NCBI RefSeq assembly: GCF_005234135.1
Contig: NZ_CP039964.1
Span: 372,001 to 436,000, forward strand
Origin: Pseudorhodobacter turbinis
Lineage (GTDB): Bacteria; Pseudomonadota; Alphaproteobacteria; Rhodobacterales; Rhodobacteraceae
Direction of reading: 5' to 3'
DNA: 64,000 nt
Part shown: in pieces, positions 35,828 to 44,672 of the stretch
Position numbering within the stretch: position 1 is the first letter of the stretch
How the letters are laid out: each line of letters starts with the position of its first letter
Notes under the pieces: generated by a model
What the model was told of the DNA's origin: nothing
The model's input: the letters and a program-made list of their open reading frames with translations, nothing else
Databases searched by the model: none
Translations under genes and position numbers: made by a program

Positions 35828-36799
35828 TCAAGGTTCAATAGGGTTGAAACACGCAACACGGCCATTGCCGGTGGCGGTTGTAAGCTGCGGCAGTTCCTGC
35901 TGACAACGCGGCACGGCGCGCGGGCAGCGCGGGGCAAACGGGCAACCGGGCGGCAGGTTGAACGGCGACGGGATCTCGCCCTCCAAAGGCACGATTTGGG
36001 CGCGGGCCTTGGGGTCTGGCGCAAAGGACGAAGCCATCAGTGCCGCCGTATAGGGATGGCACGGGGCAGCTTTCGGGTTATCCATTACCTCAACTACAGA
36101 TCCCAGATACATCACCATGATGCGCGAACAAAAATAGCGCACCAACCCTAGGTCATGACTGATGAACAAGTAGGTAAGTCCGGCCCGCTTATGAAGATCC
36201 TGCAACAGTGCTATAATTTGCGCCTGAATTGACACATCTAGCGAGGCGGTTGGTTCGTCCAGCACGATGAAATTAGGCTGATGCGCCAAAGCGCGCGCAA
36301 TGCCGACACGCTGACGCTGGCCGCCTGACATTTGATGCGGATAATTATTGGCGAAGCTGCGATCCAAGCCGACTAGGTCCAGCAAGTTTTCAATCCTACC
36401 CGCGGGAACTTTTTCGCCAACAGCGCGGAACGGCTCTTCGAGGCAGTCCCGCACCGTGTAGCGCGGATCCAGCGACGAATAGGGATCTTGAAACACCATT
36501 TGCAGTTTCTTGCGCAAATTACGCAGGCTGCGGCCACGCGCATTGGTAACGTCACGCCCTTCAAACAGGATCTTGCCTTCGCTCGGCTCAATCAGGCACA
36601 TGGCAAGACGGGCAAAAGTGGATTTACCGCAGCCGCTTTCGCCAACGATGCCGACGATATCCCCCCGCACCACCTCCAAATCAACGGCCCGCACCGCCGT
36701 CATGGTCCGGGTGGCGTGCAAAAACCCACCACCCGTGGTGAAGCGGCAGGTCAACCCTTCGATGGACAAAATCGGATCATCGGGATTGGGCATGCGCAC
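35828..36799 (-). CDS. Dipeptide/oligopeptide ABC transporter ATPase (DppF-like)
   Basis: 323 aa. Walker A is GESGCGKSTFA, the signature MSGGQRQRVGIARAL, Walker B FIVLDEPTASLD; the C-terminal oligopeptide extension has the Cys-rich CPFAPRCPRAVPRCQ. It pairs with the DppD-like ATPase, whose 3' end overlaps its start by 23 bases. It energises import through the two permeases. It lies 19 bases before the peptidase gene. Confidence 0.95.
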   Translation of the reverse strand: MRMPNPDDPILSIEGLTCRFTTGGGFLHATRTMTAVRAVDLEVVRGDIVGIVGESGCGKSTFARLAMCLIEPSEGKILFEGRDVTNARGRSLRNLRKKLQMVFQDPYSSLDPRYTVRDCLEEPFRAVGEKVPAGRIENLLDLVGLDRSFANNYPHQMSGGQRQRVGIARALAHQPNFIVLDEPTASLDVSIQAQIIALLQDLHKRAGLTYLFISHDLGLVRYFCSRIMVMYLGSVVEVMDNPKAAPCHPYTAALMASSFAPDPKARAQIVPLEGEIPSPFNLPPGCPFAPRCPRAVPRCQQELPQLTTATGNGRVACFNPIEP

Positions 36800-37790
36800 C
36801 CTCCTGCGGCAGGGACGAACTGCGGGGGCCGGTCAGATCAGATCCGAGCGGATAATGACAGGCGACTAGAGCCTGACCATGTGGGGTCATCTCTGGCCGA
36901 AGGGCGGTGCAAGCGTGGTCGGCGCGCGCGCAACGGCTGGCAAAGCGACAGCACTGTTCGCCATAATTGACCGCTGAGGGGACACTGCCCGCAATACCCA
37001 TCAGGGCGCCGGGGACCATATCATCGCGTGGGATACAGCCGATCAACGCCGCTGAATAAGGGTGGCGCGGCGCTTCCATGATTTGTCCGACCGGCCCGGT
37101 TTCTGCGACCCGTCCGGCATAGAGTACGCAAACCTGATCACATATCTGGGCGACCACGCCCATGTCATGGGTAATCAGGATCAAACCGATGTTCCTTTTC
37201 TTGACCAGATCGGCCAAAATCATCACAATTTGCGCCTGCACGGTAACATCCAGGGCAGTCGTCGGTTCATCGGCCACGATCAAGTCGGCGTCAGCGGCAA
37301 GCGCCATGGCGATCACCATGCGTTGCTTCATTCCGCCCGATAGCTGATGCGGATAGGCAAGAGCAACGGTCGCGGCATCGGGAATACGCAGGCGGGTCAG
37401 GATATCAACCGTATGGGCACGGGCCGCCTTTCGCCCCAGTCCCAGATGCAGTCGCGAGACCTGATCCACCTGATCTCCGATGGTTTTCAGCGCGTCCAAC
37501 GCCGACATCGGATTCTGGGTGATAAAGGCGATGCGTTTGCCTCGCAGCTTGCGATAGGCGCCTTCCTTGAGGCCTATTAGCTCTTGTCCGTCGAAGGTGA
37601 TTCCGCCACCCGTAACAACACCGCCGATGCGGCGCACCAACCCGGTCAGCGCCATCGCTGTCAACGATTTGCCAGAGCCTGATTCGCCCACAAGGCCCAG
37701 AACCTGCCCCCGATCGACGGCAAAGCTGATCCGATCCAGCAGATTAACCGCACCGATACGCAGCGAGAGGTCTTTTACATCTAGCAGCAT
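36777..37790 (-). CDS. Dipeptide/oligopeptide ABC transporter ATPase (DppD-like)
   Basis: 337 aa with Walker A GESGSGKSLTA, signature LSGGMKQRMVIAMAL, Walker B LIVADEPTTALD and the Cys-containing C-terminal extension (CCRFASRCARADHAC). It is the second ATPase of the heterodimer. Its start touches the stop of the DppC-like permease. Confidence 0.95.
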   Translation of the reverse strand: MLLDVKDLSLRIGAVNLLDRISFAVDRGQVLGLVGESGSGKSLTAMALTGLVRRIGGVVTGGGITFDGQELIGLKEGAYRKLRGKRIAFITQNPMSALDALKTIGDQVDQVSRLHLGLGRKAARAHTVDILTRLRIPDAATVALAYPHQLSGGMKQRMVIAMALAADADLIVADEPTTALDVTVQAQIVMILADLVKKRNIGLILITHDMGVVAQICDQVCVLYAGRVAETGPVGQIMEAPRHPYSAALIGCIPRDDMVPGALMGIAGSVPSAVNYGEQCCRFASRCARADHACTALRPEMTPHGQALVACHYPLGSDLTGPRSSSLPQEGAHAQSR

Positions 37791-38674
37791 CAGGCAGTCC
37801 TCACACGTTCGTGGATATCCAGTTTGTGCAGCAGGGCATCCCCAAAAAGATTAATTGCCACCACAGTCACCGCAATGCAAAGGCCCGGGAAAAGGATAAT
37901 CCAGGGGCCCTTGAACAAAAGTCCCGATCCCGAGGACATCATCCCGCCCCAAGAGGGTGTCGGTGGCTGCGCTCCAAGGCCAAAGAAACCAAGCGTTGCT
38001 TCCAGAATGATCGCATCTCCTGTGGCCAGCATTCCGGCCACCAAAACGGGGCCAAGACAATTGGGCAACAGGTGGCGGAATAGGATCCCCGCATGGCTAG
38101 ACCCCATGCCGCGTGCCGCCTCGATATAGGTTTCTGTCTTGAGCGCCATAACCTGTGCGCGGCTCAGGCGGGTGAATTGTGCCAGATAGGCCACACAGAT
38201 CGCAACCAGCGTTCCAGTGGTGCCGGGGCCGATAATTGCGACCAGCATCAGCGCAACCAGAATTTCAGGAAAGGCCCAGGTTAGGTCAACAAGGACCATC
38301 ACCGAGCGGTCGAACTTGCCGCCGAAATAGCCAGCACTTGCCCCCAGCACCATGCCGCAAAACAACGAGATCGCAATGGCGACCGAGGAAACCGAAAGGG
38401 AGGTGCGCGCGCCGTAAAGGATGCGGGTCAGCACGTCCCGACCGAATTCGTCAGTACCCATCGGATGTGCCAACGTTGGCGCGCTGAATGCATCGGGCAG
38501 GTTCTGAATGTCATAGCTATATGGTGTGAGCCAAGGGGCAAACAGCGCTCCCAGCACGACCAGTATTAGAAAGCCTCCGGCCAATCCACCTTTGAGGGTG
38601 GTCAGCGCCTGCAATGGGGCTGTGTTGCGAAGTTGCGACCAAAGGCCACGAGAGAATGAGGTCGATGCGATCAT
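37790..38674 (-). CDS. Dipeptide ABC transporter permease (DppC-like)
   Basis: 294 aa. It has an N-terminal OppC-type helix and short periplasmic region (HPMGTDEFGRDVLTRILYGA), then the BPD_transp_1 domain with the EAA-type loop EAARGMGSSHAGILFRHLLP and five or more membrane helices. The start overlaps the DppB-like stop by 4 bases (ATGA). Confidence 0.95.
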   Translation of the reverse strand: MIASTSFSRGLWSQLRNTAPLQALTTLKGGLAGGFLILVVLGALFAPWLTPYSYDIQNLPDAFSAPTLAHPMGTDEFGRDVLTRILYGARTSLSVSSVAIAISLFCGMVLGASAGYFGGKFDRSVMVLVDLTWAFPEILVALMLVAIIGPGTTGTLVAICVAYLAQFTRLSRAQVMALKTETYIEAARGMGSSHAGILFRHLLPNCLGPVLVAGMLATGDAIILEATLGFFGLGAQPPTPSWGGMMSSGSGLLFKGPWIILFPGLCIAVTVVAINLFGDALLHKLDIHERVRTA

Positions 38675-39597
38675 TTCAAGCTATCCCGGATACGCGGGTC
38701 CATCGCCGCTTGTATAAGATCTCCCAGCAGTGTGCCGAGCAGGACCGCCATGGCAAGAATGAGAAGTGCGGCCTGTACCACGGGATAATCATGTTGGTTA
38801 AGGGATTTGATCAGCAGCGACCCGAGACCGGGGCGGGCAAAGACCACTTCAACCGTCACGGCGCCTCCTAAAATCCACCCGATGCGCAGTGCCAGAATGG
38901 TGACGACAGGGATCAGCGCGTGGCGCAACACATGGCGCAATTGGATCACAAGCGGATGCACTCCTTTGGCATGCAGCAGCATAACGAAATCTTTGCCCTG
39001 CACGTCAATCATCGCTATTCTCGTGACCCGCGCCACCAATGCGGTGCCTCCGAGGCCGATAGTCACCACAGGCAAGATCAGACTTTCCCATCCGCGCGCT
39101 CCTGAAACCGGTGTCCAGCCAAGACCGACTGAAAACACAAGGATCAGTAAAAGGCCGATCCAAAAATTTGGCAGCATGGACCCGAGCAACACCCCACCCA
39201 TGATGCCTTGATCGAGCCAGCTTCCCTTGGTCGAGGCCGCAATGACGCCCATGGTCACACCCAACAACGTCGACATGAGGAGCGCCAGTCCGCCAAGGGC
39301 CAGCGAATATGGCAAGGCCTGTCCTATTAAGCTTGCAACGGGACGGCGCTGAACGATGGCCGTCCCGAAGTCACCTTGCAGGATATTGCCCATCCAAAAG
39401 GCATATTGTTCGTAGAGCGGGCGGTCCAAACCGTATTTAGCGGTCAGCTCTGCCCGCTGTGCCGGGCTTGCCCCAATTCTAAGCAAATTGTCGATCGGGT
39501 CCCCGGGCAGCATATGGATCATCAAGAAGATGATCATTGATGCCGCGAGAAACACGGGAGCAAGCATAAGGATGCGTCTGATGGCAAATCCCAGCAT
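38671..39597 (-). CDS. Dipeptide ABC transporter permease (DppB-like)
   Basis: 308 aa. The N-terminal helix is followed by the conserved MIHMLPGDPIDNLLR segment of DppB/OppB proteins, and the inner-membrane domain carries the coupling loop around QGKDFVMLLHAKGVHP. It lies 7 bases after the substrate-binding protein gene. Confidence 0.95.
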   Translation of the reverse strand: MLGFAIRRILMLAPVFLAASMIIFLMIHMLPGDPIDNLLRIGASPAQRAELTAKYGLDRPLYEQYAFWMGNILQGDFGTAIVQRRPVASLIGQALPYSLALGGLALLMSTLLGVTMGVIAASTKGSWLDQGIMGGVLLGSMLPNFWIGLLLILVFSVGLGWTPVSGARGWESLILPVVTIGLGGTALVARVTRIAMIDVQGKDFVMLLHAKGVHPLVIQLRHVLRHALIPVVTILALRIGWILGGAVTVEVVFARPGLGSLLIKSLNQHDYPVVQAALLILAMAVLLGTLLGDLIQAAMDPRIRDSLK

Positions 39598-39604
39598 CGG
39601 TTTT

Positions 39605-41167
39605 TTACTCTTTTACTTCAAGTTCAAGGAAGCCCAGCGTGTTAAACCGCGACGCATGAAACGAATCTGGCACGGCGATACGGTCAGCATTATAGCCCAT
39701 CAGCTGCACCGGTTCGTAGATCGGCGCATAGGGATAAAGCGAATTGATATACTGATGATAGGAAATGAAGTTCGCCTCACGCTCGACTTGGTTCTTGGCA
39801 CCGGTCATGGCGGCCGTCTTCAGCTCCTCAGCCTTGGGATCATTCAACATCGAGATGTTGGGATAGTAAAGACGGTCGCCGCCAAAAAACCATTCGAGAA
39901 TATCAGCATTGTCCCAAAGATAGGTCCGCACAGCCAGTTGTTGCTCGCCGGTCTTGTATTGATCACGGATCGCAGCGCTGTCGAAGGACAGAATCGTGGC
40001 CTCGACACCAACAGCCTTAAGTTGGGCTTGCACCACCACGGACAGGCGACGGAAGAGGCTGTCGGACTGGGTCCACAGCGCAACCTTCAGTCTCTCACCG
40101 CCCTTTTCACGAACGCCATCGCCGCCCATGAGCCAGCCAGCGTCTTCCAGTGCCTTGGCAGCACGTACCGGATCATATGCGATGCGGAATTCCTCCGCGA
40201 TCTTAGATTCCGGCAACGACGAGATCAGGAACCCGTCAGCCGCTTTGCCACGTCCCCCGAATACAGAGTCAATAATCTCTTTCTGGTTGATGGCAAAGGC
40301 CACGCCTTCGCGCACCTTGATGTTATCAAAGGGAGCTTTGGTGACATTGATTGGCATGTAGATCAGGTCCGTGCCCGGTAGTTCGAGCATTTTCAGATTG
40401 CCCGCCCCTTCGACCTCTTCCACGAAATCTGTTGGCACATTCATTAACAGATCAACGCCGCCGGTTTTGAGTTCAAGGAAAGCAGTCGAGGCTTCGGCGA
40501 TTTCGCGCAACGTCAGACGCTCGATTTTAGCGGCGTGACCAGTGGATGCGCCGGGGCCCCAAGCGTAGTCATCATTGCGCACCAGCACGGTTTCGTTGCC
40601 GATTTCAAAGCTTTCCAGCTTGAACGGGCCGGTGCCGACCACTTCGGTCACGCCGAAATCTTCGCCCAGTGCTGTGAACGTTGCCGGATCAGGGATCGAA
40701 GCATAAACCGTCGAAAAGTTGTAAAGCAGGTTCGGTTCGGGTCGTTTCATCAAGAATCTGACCGTATTGTCCGAAATGGCTTCGGCATGGTCAATGGCGT
40801 CAAAAAGATAGGCATTCTCAGTGCCTTGATAAAGCGGCAGCCAGTCAACGATAACCTGAGCATTGAAGGCTGTTCCATTGTGGAAGGTAACACCCTGCTT
40901 GAGGTTAAAGGTCCACGCCATACCATCGGCGTCCTCTTCCCAACTTTCGGCAAGGCTCGGCACATATTGCAGCTTCTCATCCTTCGAGACCAAACGGTCA
41001 TAAAGCAACCATGCCCCGACGGACAAAAGCGTCGCCGAAATCGGGTTATATGAGGTGGCGCCGACTTCGTTTTGCGACAGGACGGCAACCACATCTTGCG
41101 CCATCACCGGAAAAGTAAGCGTCGCGCTCAGCGCGGTGCCCAGCAAAAGAGTTTTAAGTGTTTTCAT
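39605..41167 (-). CDS. Peptide ABC transporter substrate-binding protein (SBP_bac_5)
   Basis: 520 aa from ATG 41167 with AGGAAGG upstream. The signal peptide MKTLKTLLLGTALSATLTFP is followed by VMAQ and the cleavage site. The family landmarks are LAESWEEDADGMAWTFNLKQ, GVTFHNGTAF and GTGPFKLESFE. Family 5 periplasmic proteins bind di- or oligopeptides, opines or similar. The nearest partners (M81 peptidase, racemase) argue for peptides with D-residues. Confidence 0.94.
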   Translation of the reverse strand: MKTLKTLLLGTALSATLTFPVMAQDVVAVLSQNEVGATSYNPISATLLSVGAWLLYDRLVSKDEKLQYVPSLAESWEEDADGMAWTFNLKQGVTFHNGTAFNAQVIVDWLPLYQGTENAYLFDAIDHAEAISDNTVRFLMKRPEPNLLYNFSTVYASIPDPATFTALGEDFGVTEVVGTGPFKLESFEIGNETVLVRNDDYAWGPGASTGHAAKIERLTLREIAEASTAFLELKTGGVDLLMNVPTDFVEEVEGAGNLKMLELPGTDLIYMPINVTKAPFDNIKVREGVAFAINQKEIIDSVFGGRGKAADGFLISSLPESKIAEEFRIAYDPVRAAKALEDAGWLMGGDGVREKGGERLKVALWTQSDSLFRRLSVVVQAQLKAVGVEATILSFDSAAIRDQYKTGEQQLAVRTYLWDNADILEWFFGGDRLYYPNISMLNDPKAEELKTAAMTGAKNQVEREANFISYHQYINSLYPYAPIYEPVQLMGYNADRIAVPDSFHASRFNTLGFLELEVKE

Positions 41168-41201
41168 GTTCTTTAACCTTCCTGTTGTGTTTATGCGCCA
41201 G

Positions 41202-42080
41202 TCATCTTTGGTGGCCGACCAGCGTTCCGTAGTTTCTGGCAATGCCGTTCAGCCGATCTTCGACTCCCGGCCCGAGTTCTTGAAAGACCCTGTTCACCAG
41301 CAGGTTAACCAGCCCCGCGATCTGCCCTGTGGCATCCCAAAAATGGTTGAAATCCGTATTGACTTGCAGCACCTCGTTGCCGATTGCCCGCGCCCAGCCG
41401 CAATAAGTATCAGTCAGCACAGTGACGGGGATACCCTCAGCTTGCGCTTTTTTCACTAATGTTACAGCCAGTTGCGAATAGCGCCGGGTCTCGAACACCA
41501 CCAAAGCCGTGTTTTGCGGATCATCCAGAAAGACATCCGCAAAATGGCCGCTGTCCATCTCCAGCATCGAGACACCCGGCCGCAGATAAGACAAATTATG
41601 TGCAAGATATTGCGCCAAGCCGCGCTCGGTCTGAAAACCCGCTACCTTGATATTCTTGAAATGGGCAAGGCGCTTGGCGCAACGGGCAAACTCTTCGGTC
41701 GTGGCAAGATCGTGATTGCGCATCACGGCGTGGATTTCGCGCTCCAACGCCAAGCCGGCATTATCTTTGGCAAAGCGCTCCGCCAGCTCGGGGCCAAGCA
41801 ACCAAGGACTATCGCCAACGGAGGAAATCGCCTGAATGTCGGCGGCGACCTTCACCGCCTCTTTGATTTCCTTGAGGTTGCGATATCCCAAGGCGCGTGC
41901 AAACCGCCCGATAGAAATTTCGGACACTCGGATCTTCTGAGCAAGCGAGGCAGCGGTCTCAAACGGCAAATCAAGGACATGTTCGACCAGGTACGAGGCG
42001 ATCGCCCGCTCCACTGGGGTCCCCGAGCAAAGAATGTCATCCAGCCGTTTTTGCAAGCCGAGCCCTTTGCCAAGTCCCAT
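41202..42080 (-). CDS. RpiR/MurR-family transcriptional regulator
   Basis: 292 aa from ATG 42080, which follows GGGGGGAGG. The N-terminal HTH_6 domain (LPFETAASLAQKIRVSEISI) is followed by a C-terminal SIS sugar-isomerase-like domain (LVVFETRRYSQLAVTLVKKA). It is the first gene of the transporter operon and divergent from the racemase gene with a 203-base gap, so it probably controls both directions. SIS domains usually sense phosphosugars; here a peptide- or peptidoglycan-derived ligand is possible. Confidence 0.9.
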   Translation of the reverse strand: MGLGKGLGLQKRLDDILCSGTPVERAIASYLVEHVLDLPFETAASLAQKIRVSEISIGRFARALGYRNLKEIKEAVKVAADIQAISSVGDSPWLLGPELAERFAKDNAGLALEREIHAVMRNHDLATTEEFARCAKRLAHFKNIKVAGFQTERGLAQYLAHNLSYLRPGVSMLEMDSGHFADVFLDDPQNTALVVFETRRYSQLAVTLVKKAQAEGIPVTVLTDTYCGWARAIGNEVLQVNTDFNHFWDATGQIAGLVNLLVNRVFQELGPGVEDRLNGIARNYGTLVGHQR

Positions 42081-42283
42081 ATGCCTCCCCCCGATCCTGC
42101 CTGCCACTAGTTTTGGCGGGCGATACATTTCTGACAAGTTCAATTGTTGACAGCGAACTAACATCAAGTCAATAATGTCTATAATATATATTCACGATTC
42201 AGTGACTTGGGCCGCAAGGCAAAGCCAACGCGGAGTGGATTCGCCAAAGCCCGGCAAGACCGGTCTGCCAAAAAGGAATACCG

Positions 42284-43417
42284 ATGTTGCATTCTCCACT
42301 CCGTGATGCGCTGGTCATTGACTCCGCAGAACTGCGGTTGATCGAGCTGCCATTGCTGCACCCCTTCACCATTGCGACCGGCACCATGGTCAAAAAGGTA
42401 ATGCCGATCGTAGTGCTGCGCGGAGGTGGACATGAGGGATATGCTGAAGGTGTCGCAGATGTGTTGCCTGACTATTTGCCGGAAACCATCGTGTCTTCGA
42501 TGATGATGATGCGCGATGTTTTCTTGCCGCAGGTTGTAGGCAAAAGCTTTGCCAATCCGCAACAGATCGAACAGCTTTTCCGCCCGTGGCGCGACCATCA
42601 GATGGCCAAAGCTGCGGTCGAGATGGCCTTTTGGGATCTCTGGGCGAAAGTGCAGGGGTTGCCACTGTGGCATGTGCTGGGCGGCACTCGTTCCGAGGTC
42701 GAAGTTGGCGTTTCGCTGGGCATCAAACCTATCCCGCAGACATTGAAGGACGTACGCCACCATGTGCAACAGGGCTATCGGCGCATCAAACTGAAAGTGA
42801 TGCCGGGGCATGACCTGAAGCTGTTGGAAGCCGTGCGGGCAGAGTTCCCCAACATCCATCTGACGGTGGATGCCAATTGCTGCTACTCGCTTGCCGATTT
42901 GATGACCTTGCGCAAGATGGACCACTTCGATCTAGATTACATTGAACAACCGCTGGCCTGGAATGACCTGCACGACCATGTAAAGCTGCAAGCTGCGCTC
43001 GACACACCTATTTGTCTGGATGAATGCATTCGCACATTGAGTGATTGCCGGAAGGCCTTGGTCAGTGATGCTGGACGGGTCATCAATATCAAGGTGGGTC
43101 GACTGGGCGGGCATACGGTTGCGCGGCAGGTGCATGATCTGTGCCTGTCACATAACGTGCCTGTCTGGTGCGGTGGCATGCTTGAAGCCGGTATCGGACG
43201 TGCCCACAACATCCATCTTTGCACGCTTGAGCAATTCTCCCGGCCCGGCGACACATCATCGTCGTCGCGCTATTTCGAGCGCGACATTATCACCGAAAAA
43301 TTGGAAACTGCAGACGGATTGATGCCTGTCCCCTGCAATGGTGCCGGCATCGGCGTCACAATGGATTGGGGATTCCTAGATTCTATCAGCTCTTCGGTTG
43401 AGGTGTTTCACCCATGA
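42284..43417 (+). CDS. Enolase-superfamily N-acylamino acid racemase / OSBS-like
   Basis: 377 aa with AAGGA upstream. MLE-subgroup architecture: an N-terminal capping domain (ELPLLHPFTIATGTM is the typical 20s loop) and a barrel with Lys169-x-Lys171 (RIKLKVMPG), Asp196 (TVDAN), Glu221 (DYIEQPL), Asp246/Glu247 (CLDECI) and Lys270 (INIKVGRLGG). Both acid-base lysines and all three metal ligands are present, so 1,1-proton transfer is chemically possible. No menaquinone genes are near, so N-succinylamino acid racemase is more likely than o-succinylbenzoate synthase. The stop overlaps the GNAT start. Confidence 0.88.
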   Translation: MLHSPLRDALVIDSAELRLIELPLLHPFTIATGTMVKKVMPIVVLRGGGHEGYAEGVADVLPDYLPETIVSSMMMMRDVFLPQVVGKSFANPQQIEQLFRPWRDHQMAKAAVEMAFWDLWAKVQGLPLWHVLGGTRSEVEVGVSLGIKPIPQTLKDVRHHVQQGYRRIKLKVMPGHDLKLLEAVRAEFPNIHLTVDANCCYSLADLMTLRKMDHFDLDYIEQPLAWNDLHDHVKLQAALDTPICLDECIRTLSDCRKALVSDAGRVINIKVGRLGGHTVARQVHDLCLSHNVPVWCGGMLEAGIGRAHNIHLCTLEQFSRPGDTSSSSRYFERDIITEKLETADGLMPVPCNGAGIGVTMDWGFLDSISSSVEVFHP

Positions 43418-44094
43418 TCACCTATCGCGATTTGAAAGGACTGCCCGAATTCCGTGCTGCCCATGCGCTACAACATGCCGTCTGGGGCGCTGATGATCTG
43501 GCCGATCCACCCGATTTGATGATGGTGGTGCAATCCGAGGGTGGCATTGTTGCGGGTGCATTCGAGGGTGACAGGCTGGCAGGTTATATCTTTGGTTTTC
43601 CGACGTCCGATCCGGCAGTGCAGCATAGCCATCGACTCGCCGTCTTGTCAGATTATCGCGGTCAAGGTCTGGGGCAGGCCCTCAAGGAGTATCAACGAGA
43701 CCAGTGCCGGACGCGTGGCATCCGGGTAATCCGCTGGACCTATGATCCGTTGATGACGCGCAACGCCAATTTGAATGTCAATCGGCTTGGCGCCATTGGC
43801 TCACGCTATTTGGTGAACTACTATGGGTCCGAAGGCAGCTATCAGGGGGGCGTCGAGAGTGACCGCCTTATGGCAGAATGGCACGTAAACGGCCGCCCCC
43901 CGTTTCAGGTTGAGCACCGCCTATCCATGGTGCCGGACTTTCACCGTCTGGTGCGCCACTCCGAACACGAGGCCCGCATCGCAAGATTAAACAACCGGCG
44001 TGAGATGCAGGAACTGTTCGCGCAAGGCTTGCAAATTGTCGGCTTTGAGCCGGATAGTGCCACCTATCTTTTCGGCAGGTTGCAAGCCGAATGA
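43414..44094 (+). CDS. GNAT acyltransferase (COG3375 type)
   Basis: 226 aa. The acyl-CoA site is in RLAVLSDYRGQGLGQALKEY, followed by WTYDPLMTRNANLNVNRLG, typical of the COG3375 group. In Geobacillus a GNAT of this type succinylates D-amino acids beside an N-succinylamino acid racemase and a desuccinylase, converting D- to L-amino acids irreversibly. Here the ATG overlaps the racemase stop (ATGA), so the products are made together. The third enzyme (an M20 deacylase) is not in the window. Confidence 0.88.
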   Translation: MITYRDLKGLPEFRAAHALQHAVWGADDLADPPDLMMVVQSEGGIVAGAFEGDRLAGYIFGFPTSDPAVQHSHRLAVLSDYRGQGLGQALKEYQRDQCRTRGIRVIRWTYDPLMTRNANLNVNRLGAIGSRYLVNYYGSEGSYQGGVESDRLMAEWHVNGRPPFQVEHRLSMVPDFHRLVRHSEHEARIARLNNRREMQELFAQGLQIVGFEPDSATYLFGRLQAE

Positions 44095-44225
44095 AGCTCG
44101 GCTTCGATGCAAACTCCTTGGGCATCGCATTGATATCAGTTGGCATCAAAGAACGTCTCAGGGAGTGGACAACACATGGGGGCAATCGCCGTTTCTCTCA
44201 CCTGTCATATCTCCGGAACTGTCGT

Positions 44226-44412
44226 CATCCCCGTGTTCTTGGTGCGGTGCTTTGGCCCCGAACAAGCGCCTGATCCTCGAGATGTTGGCTGCGCGGTCAC
44301 CGTTTCCGAAGAAGCCATAGTGGCGGATGAACTCACTTGTGGCCAAGGTCATGGTGGTGTGGCGGCCCGCGCCTGTAAGACGGTAGTCTTTGACGCGGAA
44401 AGTAACGCTGAG
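44226..44412 (-). pseudogene. IS91-family transposase remnant with internal deletion
   Basis: The minus strand reads VTFRVKDYRLTGAGRHTTMT, then LATSEFIRHYGFFGNGDRAA. Intact IS91 proteins have about 15 more residues between the EFIR and RHYG parts; the FIR/HRIRHYG similarity suggests a slippage deletion. The flanks are non-coding. Confidence 0.75.
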
Positions 44413-44574
44413 GGCCGCTCGCGTCGATCGACACAACGGGCGGAAGGACTAAGCCGCTCCGCGGCAATGGCGCCCTTGGCGGGCGTTAGGCTTTCAGTTT
44501 AACATTTTCACTTTGTGATTGGCTTTTCTGGGCTGACGATTTGGGTCTTTCCCACCGTTAGACAGGAGGTTCCC

Positions 44575-44661
44575 ATGAACGAGGAAAAGACCACCCCGCT
44601 GCGCCAGCGGATGATTGAGGACATGCATATCCGTGACGGGTGCATGGGTGCCCTCCGCTGA
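44575..44661 (+). pseudogene. N-terminal stub of an IS91-associated tyrosine recombinase
   Basis: ATG 44575 behind a perfect AGGAGG reads MNEEKTTPLRQRMIEDMHIR, the start of the phage-type integrases found beside IS91 transposases. After about 22 codons the similarity stops, and a TGA follows at 44659-44661. Confidence 0.6.
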
Positions 44662-44672
44662 CCTATGGCGGA

